DNA of 64,000 bases from Collimonas fungivorans Ter331 (GTDB lineage: Bacteria > Pseudomonadota > Gammaproteobacteria > Burkholderiales > Burkholderiaceae_D), in the NCBI RefSeq assembly GCF_000221045.1, contig NC_015856.1, positions 3,554,542-3,618,541 of the forward strand. Reading direction: 5' to 3'. The position numbers were made by a program, and so were the translations under genes. The notes under the pieces are model-generated. The model was not told where the DNA came from and did not search any database. It was given only the letters and a program-made list of their open reading frames with translations. Shown piece after piece: positions 33,516 through 43,011 of this stretch. The stretch's first letter is position 1. The number at the start of each line of letters is the position of its first letter.

Positions 33516-34316
33516 CTAAGCCGGCCGGTACTCTGCCTTTAACTGGTCGAGGCCGGACAACATCTTCTTGAACGCTGCCGCGCTCTGCAACGGTTCGCCT
33601 TTTACGCCGAGGTCGATATGACGCCTTGTGTCGCCATCGCCGACATGCGGCAGGCTGAATACTTTCACCAGGGGGAACTCCGCCTCGATCGCTTCCATCA
33701 GCGGCGTCAGCGTCGATTCCATGGCCTCGAACACCAGCACCGATTGTTCCAGTTGCGGATTCTGGTGGAAACGGTCGGCGTAATAAGTGTCCAGCACCCA
33801 CTCGAACATGGGCCAGGCCATGACCGGGAAGCCCGGCGCAAAATAGTGGGCGCCGGCGCCCTTGTGCGGCACCGAAAAACCGGGGATCTTGTTGAACGGG
33901 TTGGGAATGATGGCGGCGCCCTGCGGAAATTCGCCCATCTTCAGCCGGTGCAGGTTGTCGAGCGTATCGTAATCCAGCTCCAGCCCGGCGTCGCGTGCGG
34001 TATCGGCGATCCGTTCGCGGATCTTCTCGCGCGCTTCGGGATGCAGCACCAGCGGCACGCCCAGCGCCGCAGCGGCGCACTGGCGGGTGTGGTCGTCCGG
34101 CGTGGCGCCGATGCCGCCGGTGCAGAACACGATATCGTCGCTGTCGAAGGTGCGTTTCAGGGTGGCCGTGATGCGGGCCGGATCGTCGCCTATGTATTCG
34201 GCCCAGGCCAAGCTAAGGCCGCGGGCAGTGAGCATTTCCAGTATTTTCGGGAAGTGCTTGTCGACTCGCCTGCCTGACAGGATTTCGTCGCCGATGATGA
34301 TAAGTCCGATTGCCAT
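33516..34316 (-). CDS. CinA N-terminal / MoaB-like domain protein
   Basis: A 266-residue protein of the competence/damage-inducible CinA N-terminal type (COG1058): AIGLIIIGDEILSGRRVDKHF at the start, WAEYIGDDPARI, FCTGGIGATPDDHTRQ and the later GFSVPHKG and APGFPVMAW. The MoCF-biosynthesis-type fold binds nucleotide/pterin; in full-length CinA it acts as an ADP-ribose pyrophosphatase. The C-terminal CinA amidohydrolase (PncC) part is absent. ATG 34316 gives the conserved start. Confidence 0.9.
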   Translation of the reverse strand: MAIGLIIIGDEILSGRRVDKHFPKILEMLTARGLSLAWAEYIGDDPARITATLKRTFDSDDIVFCTGGIGATPDDHTRQCAAAALGVPLVLHPEAREKIRERIADTARDAGLELDYDTLDNLHRLKMGEFPQGAAIIPNPFNKIPGFSVPHKGAGAHYFAPGFPVMAWPMFEWVLDTYYADRFHQNPQLEQSVLVFEAMESTLTPLMEAIEAEFPLVKVFSLPHVGDGDTRRHIDLGVKGEPLQSAAAFKKMLSGLDQLKAEYRPA

Positions 34317-34435
34317 GGGGGATCGCCGTTTAGCTGAGGTTGGATAGAAGTATTTGGCAGAAAGATAATGAATAACACTACACCGTGAGCGTTCCATGCA
34401 GATCTTAACTCCGAATCTTTACCGGCACATGAACC

Positions 34436-35308
34436 CTATAGCTGCGGCGTATCTGACAACTGGTGGATCACCTGGCCGTCCTCGCGCCCGGCCATGATGA
34501 TAGCAGCCTGGCCTGCCGCCCGATATTTGGCCAGCGCCGCCAGGCAATAATATTCGAACCACAAGCCGGTAAACACGAACACCAGCACATACAGCCAGAT
34601 CGAACCGGCCGCCAGCAAGGGAAACACCACCAGCCACAAGGCGCCGCCCAGCCACAAGACGGTCGGCGCCGCGCCTAGTGCGCCGGCGATGACGCCGATC
34701 AGCAGCAGCGGCCAGCGATGGATGCGCAGCAGCGCCCGCATTTCTTCCTTGTCGGCATGGGCCGCCAGCGCTTCATAGGCGAACACCCGATAGGTCAGCC
34801 AGCCCCACAATACCAGCGGCACCAGGAAGGCGAACGGCGGAATCAGCCACAGCGGCAAAGTCACCAGCCACAGCACGCAGAACAGCAGGAAAGCGGTAAA
34901 CGAGGTCCAGGCGCTGCCGAGCAGCGAGCCGCCATGGCGCAGTTCAAGGTCGGGGAAATGGCGGCGGCCGACGTGGCGCGCTGTAGCCGGCAAGGCAAAC
35001 GCGCCGACGAACAGCAAGGCGGTCAGGATCATCAGCGGCAGCAAGGCCCACAACGCCAGCCACGGCACGATGACCGTCTTGAGCGCGCCCAGGCCGAGCC
35101 AGCCCGGGACATAATTGGCGATGCCCCAGCCGTCGTTGCCGGCAAAATAATTCTTTTGCAGCCAGTCGATCATCGGCTGCAAGCCCCACCACAGGGCCAG
35201 GCCCCAGATCACGATAGACAGCACGAACGGCAAGAAAGTCAGCATCAGCATGCGGTAATGCAGCTGCGACAACAAAGCCCGGCCGAAGGCTACCAGTACC
35301 GGGCGCAT
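34436..35308 (-). CDS. EI24-domain (CysZ-like) membrane protein
   Basis: A 290-residue inner-membrane protein: RPVLVAFGRALLSQLHYRMLMLTFLPFVLSIVIW at the N-terminus, several long hydrophobic segments, RHFPDLELRHGGSLLGSAWTS in the central loop, and a charged C-terminal tail. This matches the EI24/DUF540 family that includes CysZ. ATG 35308 overlaps the stop of the hydroxylase gene as TGATG, supporting this start over a longer one. It is the last gene of a four-gene coupled operon. A sulfate-transport role is not supported by context, and its function here is open. Confidence 0.85.
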   Translation of the reverse strand: MRPVLVAFGRALLSQLHYRMLMLTFLPFVLSIVIWGLALWWGLQPMIDWLQKNYFAGNDGWGIANYVPGWLGLGALKTVIVPWLALWALLPLMILTALLFVGAFALPATARHVGRRHFPDLELRHGGSLLGSAWTSFTAFLLFCVLWLVTLPLWLIPPFAFLVPLVLWGWLTYRVFAYEALAAHADKEEMRALLRIHRWPLLLIGVIAGALGAAPTVLWLGGALWLVVFPLLAAGSIWLYVLVFVFTGLWFEYYCLAALAKYRAAGQAAIIMAGREDGQVIHQLSDTPQL

Positions 35309-36294
35309 CAGCGGGACTGCCTTCTGGAAAATTCGACCATGCGTTTCAGGCCCAGCCATTGCTGCGACCAGAAACCGCGGCCGTAATCGCGCGCCGGCCG
35401 GCTTGCCGTCGGCAGCTGGTCGCGCACGCCAGTATGCTCGAAGGTTTTGCCGAAATAGGCGCTGCGGAACAAGACATCCCAGAACGCAAACAGCACGCCG
35501 AAATTATGGCCGCCCAATGTGCCTGTGCCCTTGCTTTCATGGCCGATGCCGATCGCATGGTGCCAGCGGTGAAAGCGCGGCGAGACGACGATGGCGTCGC
35601 CCAGCCGGCCGAAGTGGATCCGCACATTGGCGTGCTGCAGGCTTTGCAGCATGCGGGTGATCGACACCAGCAGCACGTATTGCGCCGGCTCGACGCCGAT
35701 CGCCAGCGCCACCAGAGCCATGACGACGTCGTGGATCAAGCCGTCAAGCAGGTGGTTGCGGTCGTCGCTCCAGAGGTTCATGTTTTGCTGACTGTGGTGC
35801 AGGCTGTGCAAACCCCATAGCCAGCCGAAGCTATGCTGCGCGCGGTGGTAAAGGTATTCGCACAGGTCCAGCACCAGCAGGTACAGCAGGAAAGTCAGCA
35901 GCGGCCGCTCGCTCATGCCGGGCAACAGGTTTTCCAGGTTGAACGGGTTGATTCCTTGCAGGTGCAGCAGCTCGGTGGCTTTTGCCATCAGCGGATCGAC
36001 CAGGAAAAACACGAATACCGAAAAAGCGCCGAGGCGGTACAGCACGGTGTACAGGAAATCGATCCAGCGCGCGCGCCGGTCGCTGAAGCTGTGCACCGGG
36101 ATCAAGGCTTCCAGCGGCCGCAGGATCAGGAACAGGACAACCAGCTCGCAGACGCCGATCAAAAACCATTCGGTGCCGTCGAAAGCATCTTCCAGGTATT
36201 CGCTGAAACCGGCATGGAACATGAGCGGCTGCACCACGGACTGGAACAGCCATGCCTGGGCCGCGGCGAACCAGTCAATCAGGGTATTCGTCAT
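35308..36294 (-). CDS. Sterol desaturase / fatty acid hydroxylase-family di-iron membrane enzyme
   Basis: A 328-residue membrane enzyme with the three His boxes of the fatty acid hydroxylase superfamily: HRAQH at 150-154, HSLHH at 163-167 and HRWHH at 242-246, plus hydrophobic segments before the first. These bind a di-iron centre that hydroxylates or desaturates lipid chains. The start overlaps the deacetylase stop as ATGA, and the end overlaps the EI24 start as TGATG. The substrate is unknown. Confidence 0.93.
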   Translation of the reverse strand: MTNTLIDWFAAAQAWLFQSVVQPLMFHAGFSEYLEDAFDGTEWFLIGVCELVVLFLILRPLEALIPVHSFSDRRARWIDFLYTVLYRLGAFSVFVFFLVDPLMAKATELLHLQGINPFNLENLLPGMSERPLLTFLLYLLVLDLCEYLYHRAQHSFGWLWGLHSLHHSQQNMNLWSDDRNHLLDGLIHDVVMALVALAIGVEPAQYVLLVSITRMLQSLQHANVRIHFGRLGDAIVVSPRFHRWHHAIGIGHESKGTGTLGGHNFGVLFAFWDVLFRSAYFGKTFEHTGVRDQLPTASRPARDYGRGFWSQQWLGLKRMVEFSRRQSR

Positions 36295-37136
36295 GATGCC
36301 CTCCCCTTCCCGGCTTTGACTTCCGCGACCGGTCCCTTGAGGTCGCCCTTGTAGGCAGGATGGTCGCGCAGCGTGGCAAAACAGAAACCCTTTTTCTCCA
36401 GCCCGCTGATCAGCGGCTCCAGCACTGCCGGCGCCCAGGGATCCTTGCGCGACCAGATGCCCAGGTGCGCCATGACGATATCACCGTCCTTGAGATTTTT
36501 CAGCGTGCGTTCCAGCAGCAGTTGGTTCGGCCATTTGTCGCTGGGCAGTTCGTCGCCGGAAAAACCGGCGGCGGCCCAGGCTACGTGTTTATAACCGCAA
36601 GCCTCGCCCGCCGCCAGCGTATGCGGCGTCAGGTGGCCGCCAGGGGTGCGCCAGAAACGGTCGATATGCTTGCCTGTCAACGTCTGGAAGCGCTGGTCGA
36701 CACGGTTCAGTTCGTCGCAATATTGCTGCGGCGTCCAGGCCAGCAGCTTGCCGCCGTTGGCGCCGAACTGCGGTTTGACCTCGATCTTGCCGTCGGTCAG
36801 GTCGCGCTTGGCGTACACATGGTCGAAAGTATGGCTGCCGAAGGCGTGGCCGTCGGCCACCAGCGCTTTCCAGAACGGCGCCCAGCTCGGATCGAGGGTG
36901 TAGTCGCCGTTCACGGTTTTTTCATTGGCCATGAAAAACGTGGCCTTGATGTGGTGCCGCCTGAGGGTCTGGGCGATGTACTCGGCTTGCGACTGGCTGC
37001 CGGTGTCGAAACTCAGGTAGATCGTGCCGCTGCATGAGTTGGCCGGCTGCGCCAAGGACAACGTGGCCGGCGCTAGGGTCGCCAGCGCCAGTGCCGCCGT
37101 CAGCCAGCTACGCCTGGTTGTGGGAAGCATGCGCAT
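36291..37136 (-). CDS. Exported polysaccharide deacetylase-like (NodB) protein with altered metal motif
   Basis: A 281-residue exported NodB-fold protein. Signal peptide cleaved near SLAQPA. NodB motif 1 is LSFDTGSQS, where the second Asp (a metal ligand in TFDDGP) is replaced by Thr; motif 2 SHTFDH keeps both His; motif 3 RTPGGH and a late MAHLG (motif 5 His) are present. Catalysis with a changed metal shell, or a non-acetyl substrate, is possible. ATG 37136 overlaps the beta-propeller stop as TGATG; the GTG three bases upstream is less likely. Confidence 0.88.
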   Translation of the reverse strand: MRMLPTTRRSWLTAALALATLAPATLSLAQPANSCSGTIYLSFDTGSQSQAEYIAQTLRRHHIKATFFMANEKTVNGDYTLDPSWAPFWKALVADGHAFGSHTFDHVYAKRDLTDGKIEVKPQFGANGGKLLAWTPQQYCDELNRVDQRFQTLTGKHIDRFWRTPGGHLTPHTLAAGEACGYKHVAWAAAGFSGDELPSDKWPNQLLLERTLKNLKDGDIVMAHLGIWSRKDPWAPAVLEPLISGLEKKGFCFATLRDHPAYKGDLKGPVAEVKAGKGRAS

Positions 37137-38164
37137 CACAATTCAGAAGCGCGATTGTTGAAATAAATGCCGTGCGGCGAACGCCCCACCGCAATCGTCT
37201 TGATCACTTTACGCGTGCCCAGGTCGACTACCGAGACCCGCTTCAGCCAGCGCTGGGTGACCCACATGGTCTTGCCGTCCGCGGTCACTTCCATGCAGTC
37301 CGGACCGCCTGGAACGGCGATGCTGCCGACGCTTTCCAGCGTATTCAGGTCGAGCACGTTGATGCTGCCGGCAACCCGGTTGGAGACGAACACATGGCGG
37401 TTGTCGCCCTGCGGACGGAAATTGTGGGCGCCGTCGCCGGTCTTGATTTTCTTGACGATCTTCTGGGTGCGCCAGTCCACCACGGCGACATAATCGCTGC
37501 CCATCACGCCTACCAGCAGGTATTTGTTATCCGGCGTCATGTAGACGCCGGCCGGCTGCTTGCCGATCGGCATGGTCCATTTCACCTTTTGCGTCGCCAG
37601 GTCGACCGCGGCCAGTTCATCGCTGCCCTGCAGGGTGATGAACGCCAGCGCGCTGTCGGCGGTGAACGCCATGTGGCTAGGCATGGACGGCAGCGGCAGG
37701 CGCTTGGCCAGCTTCAGGTTCTTGCCGTCGTAGCCGTAGATATCGATGCGGTCAAGCCGCAGGCCGTTGGCGATGAACCATTTCTGGTTGGGCGAAAACC
37801 CTATCTGATAGGGATCGACGATATCCTTCACCTGGCTCTGCAGCTGGCCGCTTTTCGGGTCCAGGAACAGCAGCGCATTGCCGGTGGCGGCAGCCACGAT
37901 CAGCGACTTGTTGTCCGGCGTCGGCATCAGGTGGTGCGGTTCCTTGCCGACCGGGAATGTATTGATTTCCTTATAAGTTGTCTGGTCCAGCAGGGTGATG
38001 GTGGCGTCGCGCGAATTCAGCACAACCACGGTATTGCCGGCGGCGGCGGCGGGCGCTGCCGCGAAAGAGGAAAAAGCAGCCAGCAGGCCGCAAGCGGCGA
38101 TAAGGGAACGACCAACGAACATAAAGAAACTCGGAGAAGCGAAAACAACTATTTTACCGCGCAT
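37136..38164 (-). CDS. Exported YVTN-family beta-propeller protein
   Basis: A 342-residue secreted beta-propeller. The signal peptide is long (hydrophobic core GRSLIAACGLLAAFSSFAAA), followed by repeats of about 42 residues with blade signatures, for example VVVLNSRDATITLLD, LFLDPKSGQL, VAVVDWRTQKIVKKI and SINVLDLNTLESVGSI. ATG 38164 has AGGTG six bases upstream. Such proteins usually bind partners or cofactors in the periplasm. It is the first gene of the four-gene operon, divergent from the FKBP gene. Confidence 0.9.
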   Translation of the reverse strand: MRGKIVVFASPSFFMFVGRSLIAACGLLAAFSSFAAAPAAAAGNTVVVLNSRDATITLLDQTTYKEINTFPVGKEPHHLMPTPDNKSLIVAAATGNALLFLDPKSGQLQSQVKDIVDPYQIGFSPNQKWFIANGLRLDRIDIYGYDGKNLKLAKRLPLPSMPSHMAFTADSALAFITLQGSDELAAVDLATQKVKWTMPIGKQPAGVYMTPDNKYLLVGVMGSDYVAVVDWRTQKIVKKIKTGDGAHNFRPQGDNRHVFVSNRVAGSINVLDLNTLESVGSIAVPGGPDCMEVTADGKTMWVTQRWLKRVSVVDLGTRKVIKTIAVGRSPHGIYFNNRASEL

Positions 38165-38326
38165 GAATCACACCTATAAATTTAAATGACTTTGCCAGGC
38201 CGAAGCAACACACTAGATTGCCCCTCAGCACGGGTTGCCGGCCGGATTTTGGTTTACACTGCTCTACCTGGCCAGGCGGCTGCTTACGCCGCCCGGCAAC
38301 TATTGACCATTTTGAAAAGGACTCCC

Positions 38327-38683
38327 ATGTCGACCACCACTACCGTTTCCGGCCTGCAGTATGAAGATGTCATCGTTGGCGACGGCGCTGAAGCAAAAGC
38401 CGGCGACCATGTGACCGTGCATTACACCGGCTGGCTGCAGAACTCCGACGGCAGCGCCGGCAAGAAGTTCGACTCCAGCAAGGATCGCGGCGATCCGTTC
38501 GAATTCCCGCTGAACGCCGGCCATGTCATCAAGGGCTGGGATGAAGGCGTACAAGGCATGAAAATCGGCGGCACACGCACCCTGATCATTCCGGCAGCAC
38601 TTGGTTACGGCCCGCGCGGCGCCGGCGGCGTGATTCCGCCGAACGCCACCCTGATTTTCGAAGTCGAACTGCTGGGCGTATAA
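38327..38683 (+). CDS. FKBP-type peptidyl-prolyl cis-trans isomerase
   Basis: A 118-residue single FKBP domain without signal peptide. Family residues are present: VTVHYTGWL, FDSSKDRGDPFEFPLNAGHVIKGWDEGVQGMKIGG (Asp, Phe, Trp of the active pocket), and the terminal PAALGYGPRGAGGVIPPNATLIFEVELL. Start ATG 38327 follows AAAAGG. It catalyses proline isomerisation during folding. Confidence 0.96.
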   Translation: MSTTTTVSGLQYEDVIVGDGAEAKAGDHVTVHYTGWLQNSDGSAGKKFDSSKDRGDPFEFPLNAGHVIKGWDEGVQGMKIGGTRTLIIPAALGYGPRGAGGVIPPNATLIFEVELLGV

Positions 38684-38699
38684 GTCCAACGGCGCCTTG

Positions 38700-38921
38700 A
38701 TGAAACATTTCAGCCTGTCAGGCCTGATCCCGCTTCGCCTGGCTGCGTCGCTGCTGTTTGCCGTGCCGCTGCTCGGCGCCTGCACGGTGGTCAGCGTGAC
38801 CACCAGCGTGGTTGGCGCCGGCGTCAGCGTCGGCAGCGCAGCGGTCAGCGTTGCTTCTACCGTAGTGGAAGGCACTGTCAAAGCGGGCTCCGCTGTAGTC
38901 GGCGCCGTCACTCCCGATTGA
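38700..38921 (+). CDS. Small putative lipoprotein with Val/Ser/Gly repeats
   Basis: A 73-residue protein: signal peptide with lipobox LLGAC (Cys near 28), then a low-complexity Val/Ser/Gly/Ala stretch (TTSVVGAGVSVGSAAVSVAS and on). The stretch has alternating V-x pattern like an amphipathic strand or glycine-zipper. It begins 16 bp after the FKBP stop and 30 bp before the acyl-CoA-binding protein gene, suggesting one transcript. Function not recognised. Confidence 0.7.
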   Translation: MKHFSLSGLIPLRLAASLLFAVPLLGACTVVSVTTSVVGAGVSVGSAAVSVASTVVEGTVKAGSAVVGAVTPD

Positions 38922-38951
38922 TTCGATTTTCCCCCTTGATGCGAGACTCCC

Positions 38952-39206
38952 ATGACCCTCCAAGCCCAGTTCGAACAAGCACAAGCCGATTCCAAGAATT
39001 TGCCGGAACGCCCTGACAACCTGACCCTGCTGAAAATATACGCACTGTTCAAGCAGGCAAGCAGCGGCGACGCCACCGGCGAGCGTCCCGGCATGACCGA
39101 CTTTGTCGGCCGCGCCAAATGGGATGCATGGAATGAACTGAAAGGCATCAGCCAGGACGACGCCAAGCAGCAGTACATCGACCTGATCGAAAGCCTGAAA
39201 GACTAA
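38952..39206 (+). CDS. Acyl-CoA-binding protein
   Basis: An 84-residue four-helix acyl-CoA-binding protein: LQAQFEQAQADSKNLPERPDN, the ligand motif LLKIYALFKQASSGDATGERPG (Tyr and Lys contact CoA), WDAWNELKGISQDDAKQQYI. These small proteins buffer long-chain acyl-CoA and are mostly eukaryotic but occur in Burkholderiales. The ATG follows CGAGACTCCC; start supported by family length. Confidence 0.95.
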   Translation: MTLQAQFEQAQADSKNLPERPDNLTLLKIYALFKQASSGDATGERPGMTDFVGRAKWDAWNELKGISQDDAKQQYIDLIESLKD

Positions 39207-39225
39207 ACCGAAATCCGGGCCGGGC

Positions 39226-40230
39226 TCAGCTCAGCGTAACCCGGCCCAGCACTTCAGGATTAAGCAGGTTCGGCGGCCACTTGCGCTCTGCCGTCGGCAG
39301 CAAGGCCGCCAGCAGGTTGGCCGCAGCACAGTCGGCCATGGCCCGCCGGGTAGGCTCGGAGGCGCTGGCGATATGCGGCGTCAACACCACATTCGACAAT
39401 TCCAGAAAATCAGGATGCAGCGCCGGCTCGTTCTCGAATACATCGAGCCCGGCGGCGGCGATTCTCTTGTCGCGCAATGCCGCGATCAGCGCCAGGTCGT
39501 CGACAATGCCGCCGCGCGCCAGGTTGACCAGGGTCGCGCCCGGTTTCATCAAGGCCAGTTCGGCGGCGCCGATGGTGTGATGCGACTCTTTGGAATACGG
39601 CAGCACCAGGATCACATGGTCGGCCGCCGCCAGCAGTTCTTCCTTGCCGGCATAACGGGCGTTGTTGGCGCGCGCCTCGAGCTCAGGCGCCAGGCGTGAA
39701 CGGTTGTGGTACAGCACCTGCATGTCGAAGCCCAGCGAACGCCGCGCAATCGCCTGCCCTATGCGTCCCATGCCGATGATGCCGAGCGTGGCGCCGTGTA
39801 CATCCGCCCCCAGGAAACTGTCGTAGCGCCACTGCTTCCAATGTCCCGCGCGCAGCCAGTGCTCGGACTCCGTGACCCGGCGCGCAGTCGCCATCAGCAA
39901 GGCCCAGCCGAAATCGGCGGTGGTTTCATTCAGCACGTCCGGCGTATTGGTCACCATCACGCCGGCCTTGGTGGCCGCCGCGACATCGATATTGTTATAA
40001 CCGACCGCCTGGTTGCAGACCGCCTTCAGGCGCGGACAGGCTTGCAGCAATTCGGCAGAGATACGTTCGCTGGCGGTAGCGATCACGCCATCCTTGTCGC
40101 TCAGCTTTTGCGTCAGCTCGGCCGCGCTGAAGATGCGGTCGTCCTGGTTGCTTTCGACTTCGAAGTGCTGCTGCAGGCTGGCGATCACTTCCGGAAACAC
40201 GGCGCGCGCCATCAATATCTTTGGTTTCAT
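39226..40230 (-). CDS. D-isomer-specific 2-hydroxyacid dehydrogenase (GhrB/GyaR-like)
   Basis: A 334-residue NAD(P)H-dependent dehydrogenase reducing glyoxylate, hydroxypyruvate or 2-ketogluconate. Visible: catalytic-domain AVGYNNIDV, Rossmann GIIGMGRIGQAIARRS (about 150), catalytic Arg in LVNLARGGIVDD, Glu in DVFENEPALHPDF and His in LTPHIASAS. These place it near GhrB/glyoxylate reductase; the substrate is not fixed by sequence. It is convergent with the acyl-CoA-binding protein gene (19 bp gap) and 10 bp downstream of the antiporter gene. Confidence 0.92.
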   Translation of the reverse strand: MKPKILMARAVFPEVIASLQQHFEVESNQDDRIFSAAELTQKLSDKDGVIATASERISAELLQACPRLKAVCNQAVGYNNIDVAAATKAGVMVTNTPDVLNETTADFGWALLMATARRVTESEHWLRAGHWKQWRYDSFLGADVHGATLGIIGMGRIGQAIARRSLGFDMQVLYHNRSRLAPELEARANNARYAGKEELLAAADHVILVLPYSKESHHTIGAAELALMKPGATLVNLARGGIVDDLALIAALRDKRIAAAGLDVFENEPALHPDFLELSNVVLTPHIASASEPTRRAMADCAAANLLAALLPTAERKWPPNLLNPEVLGRVTLS

Positions 40231-40240
40231 CGTTTGGCTA

Positions 40241-41650
40241 TCAACGGAAAAAAATAAGAGTCATCACTACAAACAATGGCAACAGTACCACGCATGCCCA
40301 ACCCATGTAGCCGAAGAAGGAAGGCATGCGGATGCCGCGTTCTTCGGCGATGGCTTTCACCATCAGGTTGGGCGCGTTGCCGATGTAGCTGTTGGCGCCC
40401 ATGAACACGGCGCCGCAGGAAATCGCCGCCAGCGTCGCCGCCAGCCGCGTCATCAGCTCGCCGGCGTCGCCGGACGCCGTATTGAAGAACACCAGGTAGG
40501 TCGGCGCATTGTCAAGGAACGACGAGAGGATGCCGGTGGCCCAGAAATACATGATGTTGTTGGGCTGGCCGTCGGCGCCGGTGACCGCGCTGACCACCAG
40601 GCCGAAAGCGCCCTGCTCGCCGGCGCGCAGCATGGCGATCACCGGGGCGATGGTGACGAAAATGCCGGCAAACAGCTTGGCCACTTCGAGAATGGGGCCC
40701 CAGCTGAAGTCATTGCCTTCACGGGCGATTTTGGGCGTCAGCCACAGCGAAACCAGGATCACCACGACCAGCAGGCCGTCGCGCAGCAGGTTCTGCAATT
40801 CCACTGTGGTGCCATAGATGTTGTAGCTGACGCCCGGTTTCCAGAAACCGCTCATCAGCACCAGCAGCACCACCAGGGCCAGCAGGATGAAATTGAATTT
40901 CCCTTCGAAACGCAGCCTGGCGTCGTCCGGGGTCGGATCGAGCGACGGCGCAAATTCTTCTTCGCGCTTGTGGAAATAAAAACGGTCCAGCAAATAAAAG
41001 ATCGCCAGCAGGGAAACCCACATGAACAAGGTTTCGCCGAAGATGTTCTTGAGAGTCCAGGAGAAATCCACGCCCTTCAGGAAACCTAGGAACAGGGGCG
41101 GATCGCCAAGCGGCGTCAAGGCGCCGCCGGCATTGGCCACCAGGAAAATGAAGAAGACCACGATATGCACGACATGCTTGCGATTGTCGTTGGCGCGGAT
41201 CAGCGGCCTGATCAGCAGCATCGAGGCGCCGGTGGTGCCCATCAGGCTGGCCAGCAAGGTGCCGATCGCCAGCAGGCCGGTATTCAGGGCCGGCGTGCCG
41301 TGCAGGTTGCCGCGCAGGCAGATGCCGCCGGCCACCACGAACAAGGCGGTCAGCAGGATGATGAAAGGAAAATACTCGGCCAGGAAGGCATGCACCACGC
41401 CGGCGGCGGCAGTCGCCGCGCCAAACCCCAGCGCACAGGGGATCAGGAAAGCCAGCGACCACGCTACCGCAATCTTGCCGAAATGATGGTGCCAGAAAGT
41501 CGGCGCCAGCAACGGGCCGAGCGCAATCGACAGCAGCAGGCCCATGAACGGCACGCCCCACCAGACCGACAGCTGGGCCCCGTCCAGTTCTGCCGCTTGC
41601 GCAGCCAAGGGCAGGAAGGCAATCAGGACAGCGAGTATTTTCTTATGCAA
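40241..41650 (-). CDS. NhaD-type sodium:proton antiporter
   Basis: A 469-residue membrane transporter of the ArsB/NhaD (ion transporter) superfamily: signal-like N-terminal span, NAGGALTPLGDPPLFLGFLKG, SSFLDNAPTYLVFFN and FMGANSYIGNAPNLMVKAIAEERG, all typical of NhaD-group carriers. The start is TTG 41650 (MHKKILA) with GGAAG six bases upstream; the ATG upstream is in another frame that stops. It would exchange Na+ or Li+ for H+. It shares a strand with the hydroxyacid dehydrogenase gene. Confidence 0.9.
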   Translation of the reverse strand: MHKKILAVLIAFLPLAAQAAELDGAQLSVWWGVPFMGLLLSIALGPLLAPTFWHHHFGKIAVAWSLAFLIPCALGFGAATAAAGVVHAFLAEYFPFIILLTALFVVAGGICLRGNLHGTPALNTGLLAIGTLLASLMGTTGASMLLIRPLIRANDNRKHVVHIVVFFIFLVANAGGALTPLGDPPLFLGFLKGVDFSWTLKNIFGETLFMWVSLLAIFYLLDRFYFHKREEEFAPSLDPTPDDARLRFEGKFNFILLALVVLLVLMSGFWKPGVSYNIYGTTVELQNLLRDGLLVVVILVSLWLTPKIAREGNDFSWGPILEVAKLFAGIFVTIAPVIAMLRAGEQGAFGLVVSAVTGADGQPNNIMYFWATGILSSFLDNAPTYLVFFNTASGDAGELMTRLAATLAAISCGAVFMGANSYIGNAPNLMVKAIAEERGIRMPSFFGYMGWACVVLLPLFVVMTLIFFR

Positions 41651-41734
41651 TGTAGTCTTCCATATAAAGTGATTGATCGAAAGCGGACTATTTTAGCCCG
41701 GGATTGATATCAAATAAATAACAAAGACACCACA

Positions 41735-42928
41735 CTATGATGCCGCGGCAACCGGCTCCGCGATCTCGAAAACCTGGCGCAGGTAATTCAGATAAGCCTG
41801 ATCGTCGCACATGTTCTTGGACGGCGTATCCGACAGCTTGGCCACCGGCTGGCCGTTACAGCGCACCATCTTCATCACGATCTGCAAAGGCGTGTAGCCA
41901 AGGTCGTTGGTCAGGTTGGTGCCGACGCCGAACGCCACCCGGGTCCGGTCCTTGAAACGCAGGTACAGCTCATTGACCTTGCCGAAATCGAGGCTGTCGG
42001 AAAACACCAGCGTCTTGGTCGAGGGATCGACGCGGTTGTCCTGGTAATGCTTGATCAGGCGTTCGCCCCATTCGAACGGATCGCCGGAATCGTGGCGGGC
42101 GCCGTCGAACAGCTTGCAGAAGTACAGGTCGAAATCGCGCAGGAAGGCCGCCATGCCGTAGACATCGGACAAGGCGATGCCAAGATCGCCGCGGTATTCC
42201 TTGGCCCACATTTCGAAGCCGTAAATCTGCGAATCGCGCAGCCGCGGGCCGAGCGACTGGCAGGCTTGCAGGTATTCATGCGCCATCGTGCCCAGCGGCG
42301 TCATGCCGTACTTCATGGCGAAATGGACGTTGGAAGTGCCGACCAGGTGCTGGGCAAAATCGCGCTGCAGGGTCTGCACCACTTCTTCGTGCCAGCTGCG
42401 CGAAAAACGCCGGCGCGTGCCGTAGTCGGCCACCTTGCAGCCGGCCATGGCAGGATTGTCGCGGATCAGCGCCATCTTGTCTTGCAGGCGCTTGCGCCCT
42501 TCGGCATGGTCCGGCGCGGCCTGGGTGGCGCGAAAATAGACTTCATTGACGATCGCCAGCACCGGTACTTCAAACAGGATGGTGTGCAGCCACGGACCTT
42601 TGACCGTGATATCGATCTCGCCGTTGTCCGCCGCCGACGGCTGCACGCTGATGTATTTCTGCTGCAGGTGGAACAGGCTGAGGAAATCGATGAAATCGCT
42701 CTTGAAGAAACGCATGCTGCCCAGGTAGGCCAGTTCCTGCTCCTGGAAACGCAGGCGGCACAGCCCGGCGATCTCGTCGCGGATTTCGTCGACGTAGGGC
42801 CGCAGGTCAATGCCCTTGTTGCGGCATTTGTAGCGATACTCCACTTCGGCTGCCGGGAAATGATGCAGGACCACCTGCATCATCGTGAATTTGTACAGAT
42901 CTGTATCGAGCAGCGAAGTAATGATCAT
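41735..42928 (-). CDS. pncB: Nicotinate phosphoribosyltransferase PncB
   Basis: A 397-residue NAD-salvage enzyme that joins nicotinate and PRPP. Motifs: [20 protein letters not shown] at the N-terminus, [17 protein letters not shown] with the phosphorylated-His region, [38 protein letters not shown] and [14 protein letters not shown]. The length agrees with about 400 for the family. Monocistronic, with an 84-bp gap to the antiporter promoter. Confidence 0.97.
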   Translation of the reverse strand: MIITSLLDTDLYKFTMMQVVLHHFPAAEVEYRYKCRNKGIDLRPYVDEIRDEIAGLCRLRFQEQELAYLGSMRFFKSDFIDFLSLFHLQQKYISVQPSAADNGEIDITVKGPWLHTILFEVPVLAIVNEVYFRATQAAPDHAEGRKRLQDKMALIRDNPAMAGCKVADYGTRRRFSRSWHEEVVQTLQRDFAQHLVGTSNVHFAMKYGMTPLGTMAHEYLQACQSLGPRLRDSQIYGFEMWAKEYRGDLGIALSDVYGMAAFLRDFDLYFCKLFDGARHDSGDPFEWGERLIKHYQDNRVDPSTKTLVFSDSLDFGKVNELYLRFKDRTRVAFGVGTNLTNDLGYTPLQIVMKMVRCNGQPVAKLSDTPSKNMCDDQAYLNYLRQVFEIAEPVAAAS

Positions 42929-43011
42929 GGTCTTTGCTTACATGGCGGTGAATGGTTGGCGAAACCTCGGGCTTGCCTGAACCGGTCTCGCATCTTACAA
43001 CGGCAGACCGA

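Noticed and set aside
34436-35308. EI24 gene as CysZ sulfate transporter
   Set aside because: Family resemblance only; its coupled operon partners have no link to sulfur, although other sulfur genes lie elsewhere in the window.
38700-38921. Val/Ser/Gly stretch as a possible toxin or holin
   Set aside because: The lipobox Cys and lack of any partner gene favour a lipoprotein; no support for a toxin role.
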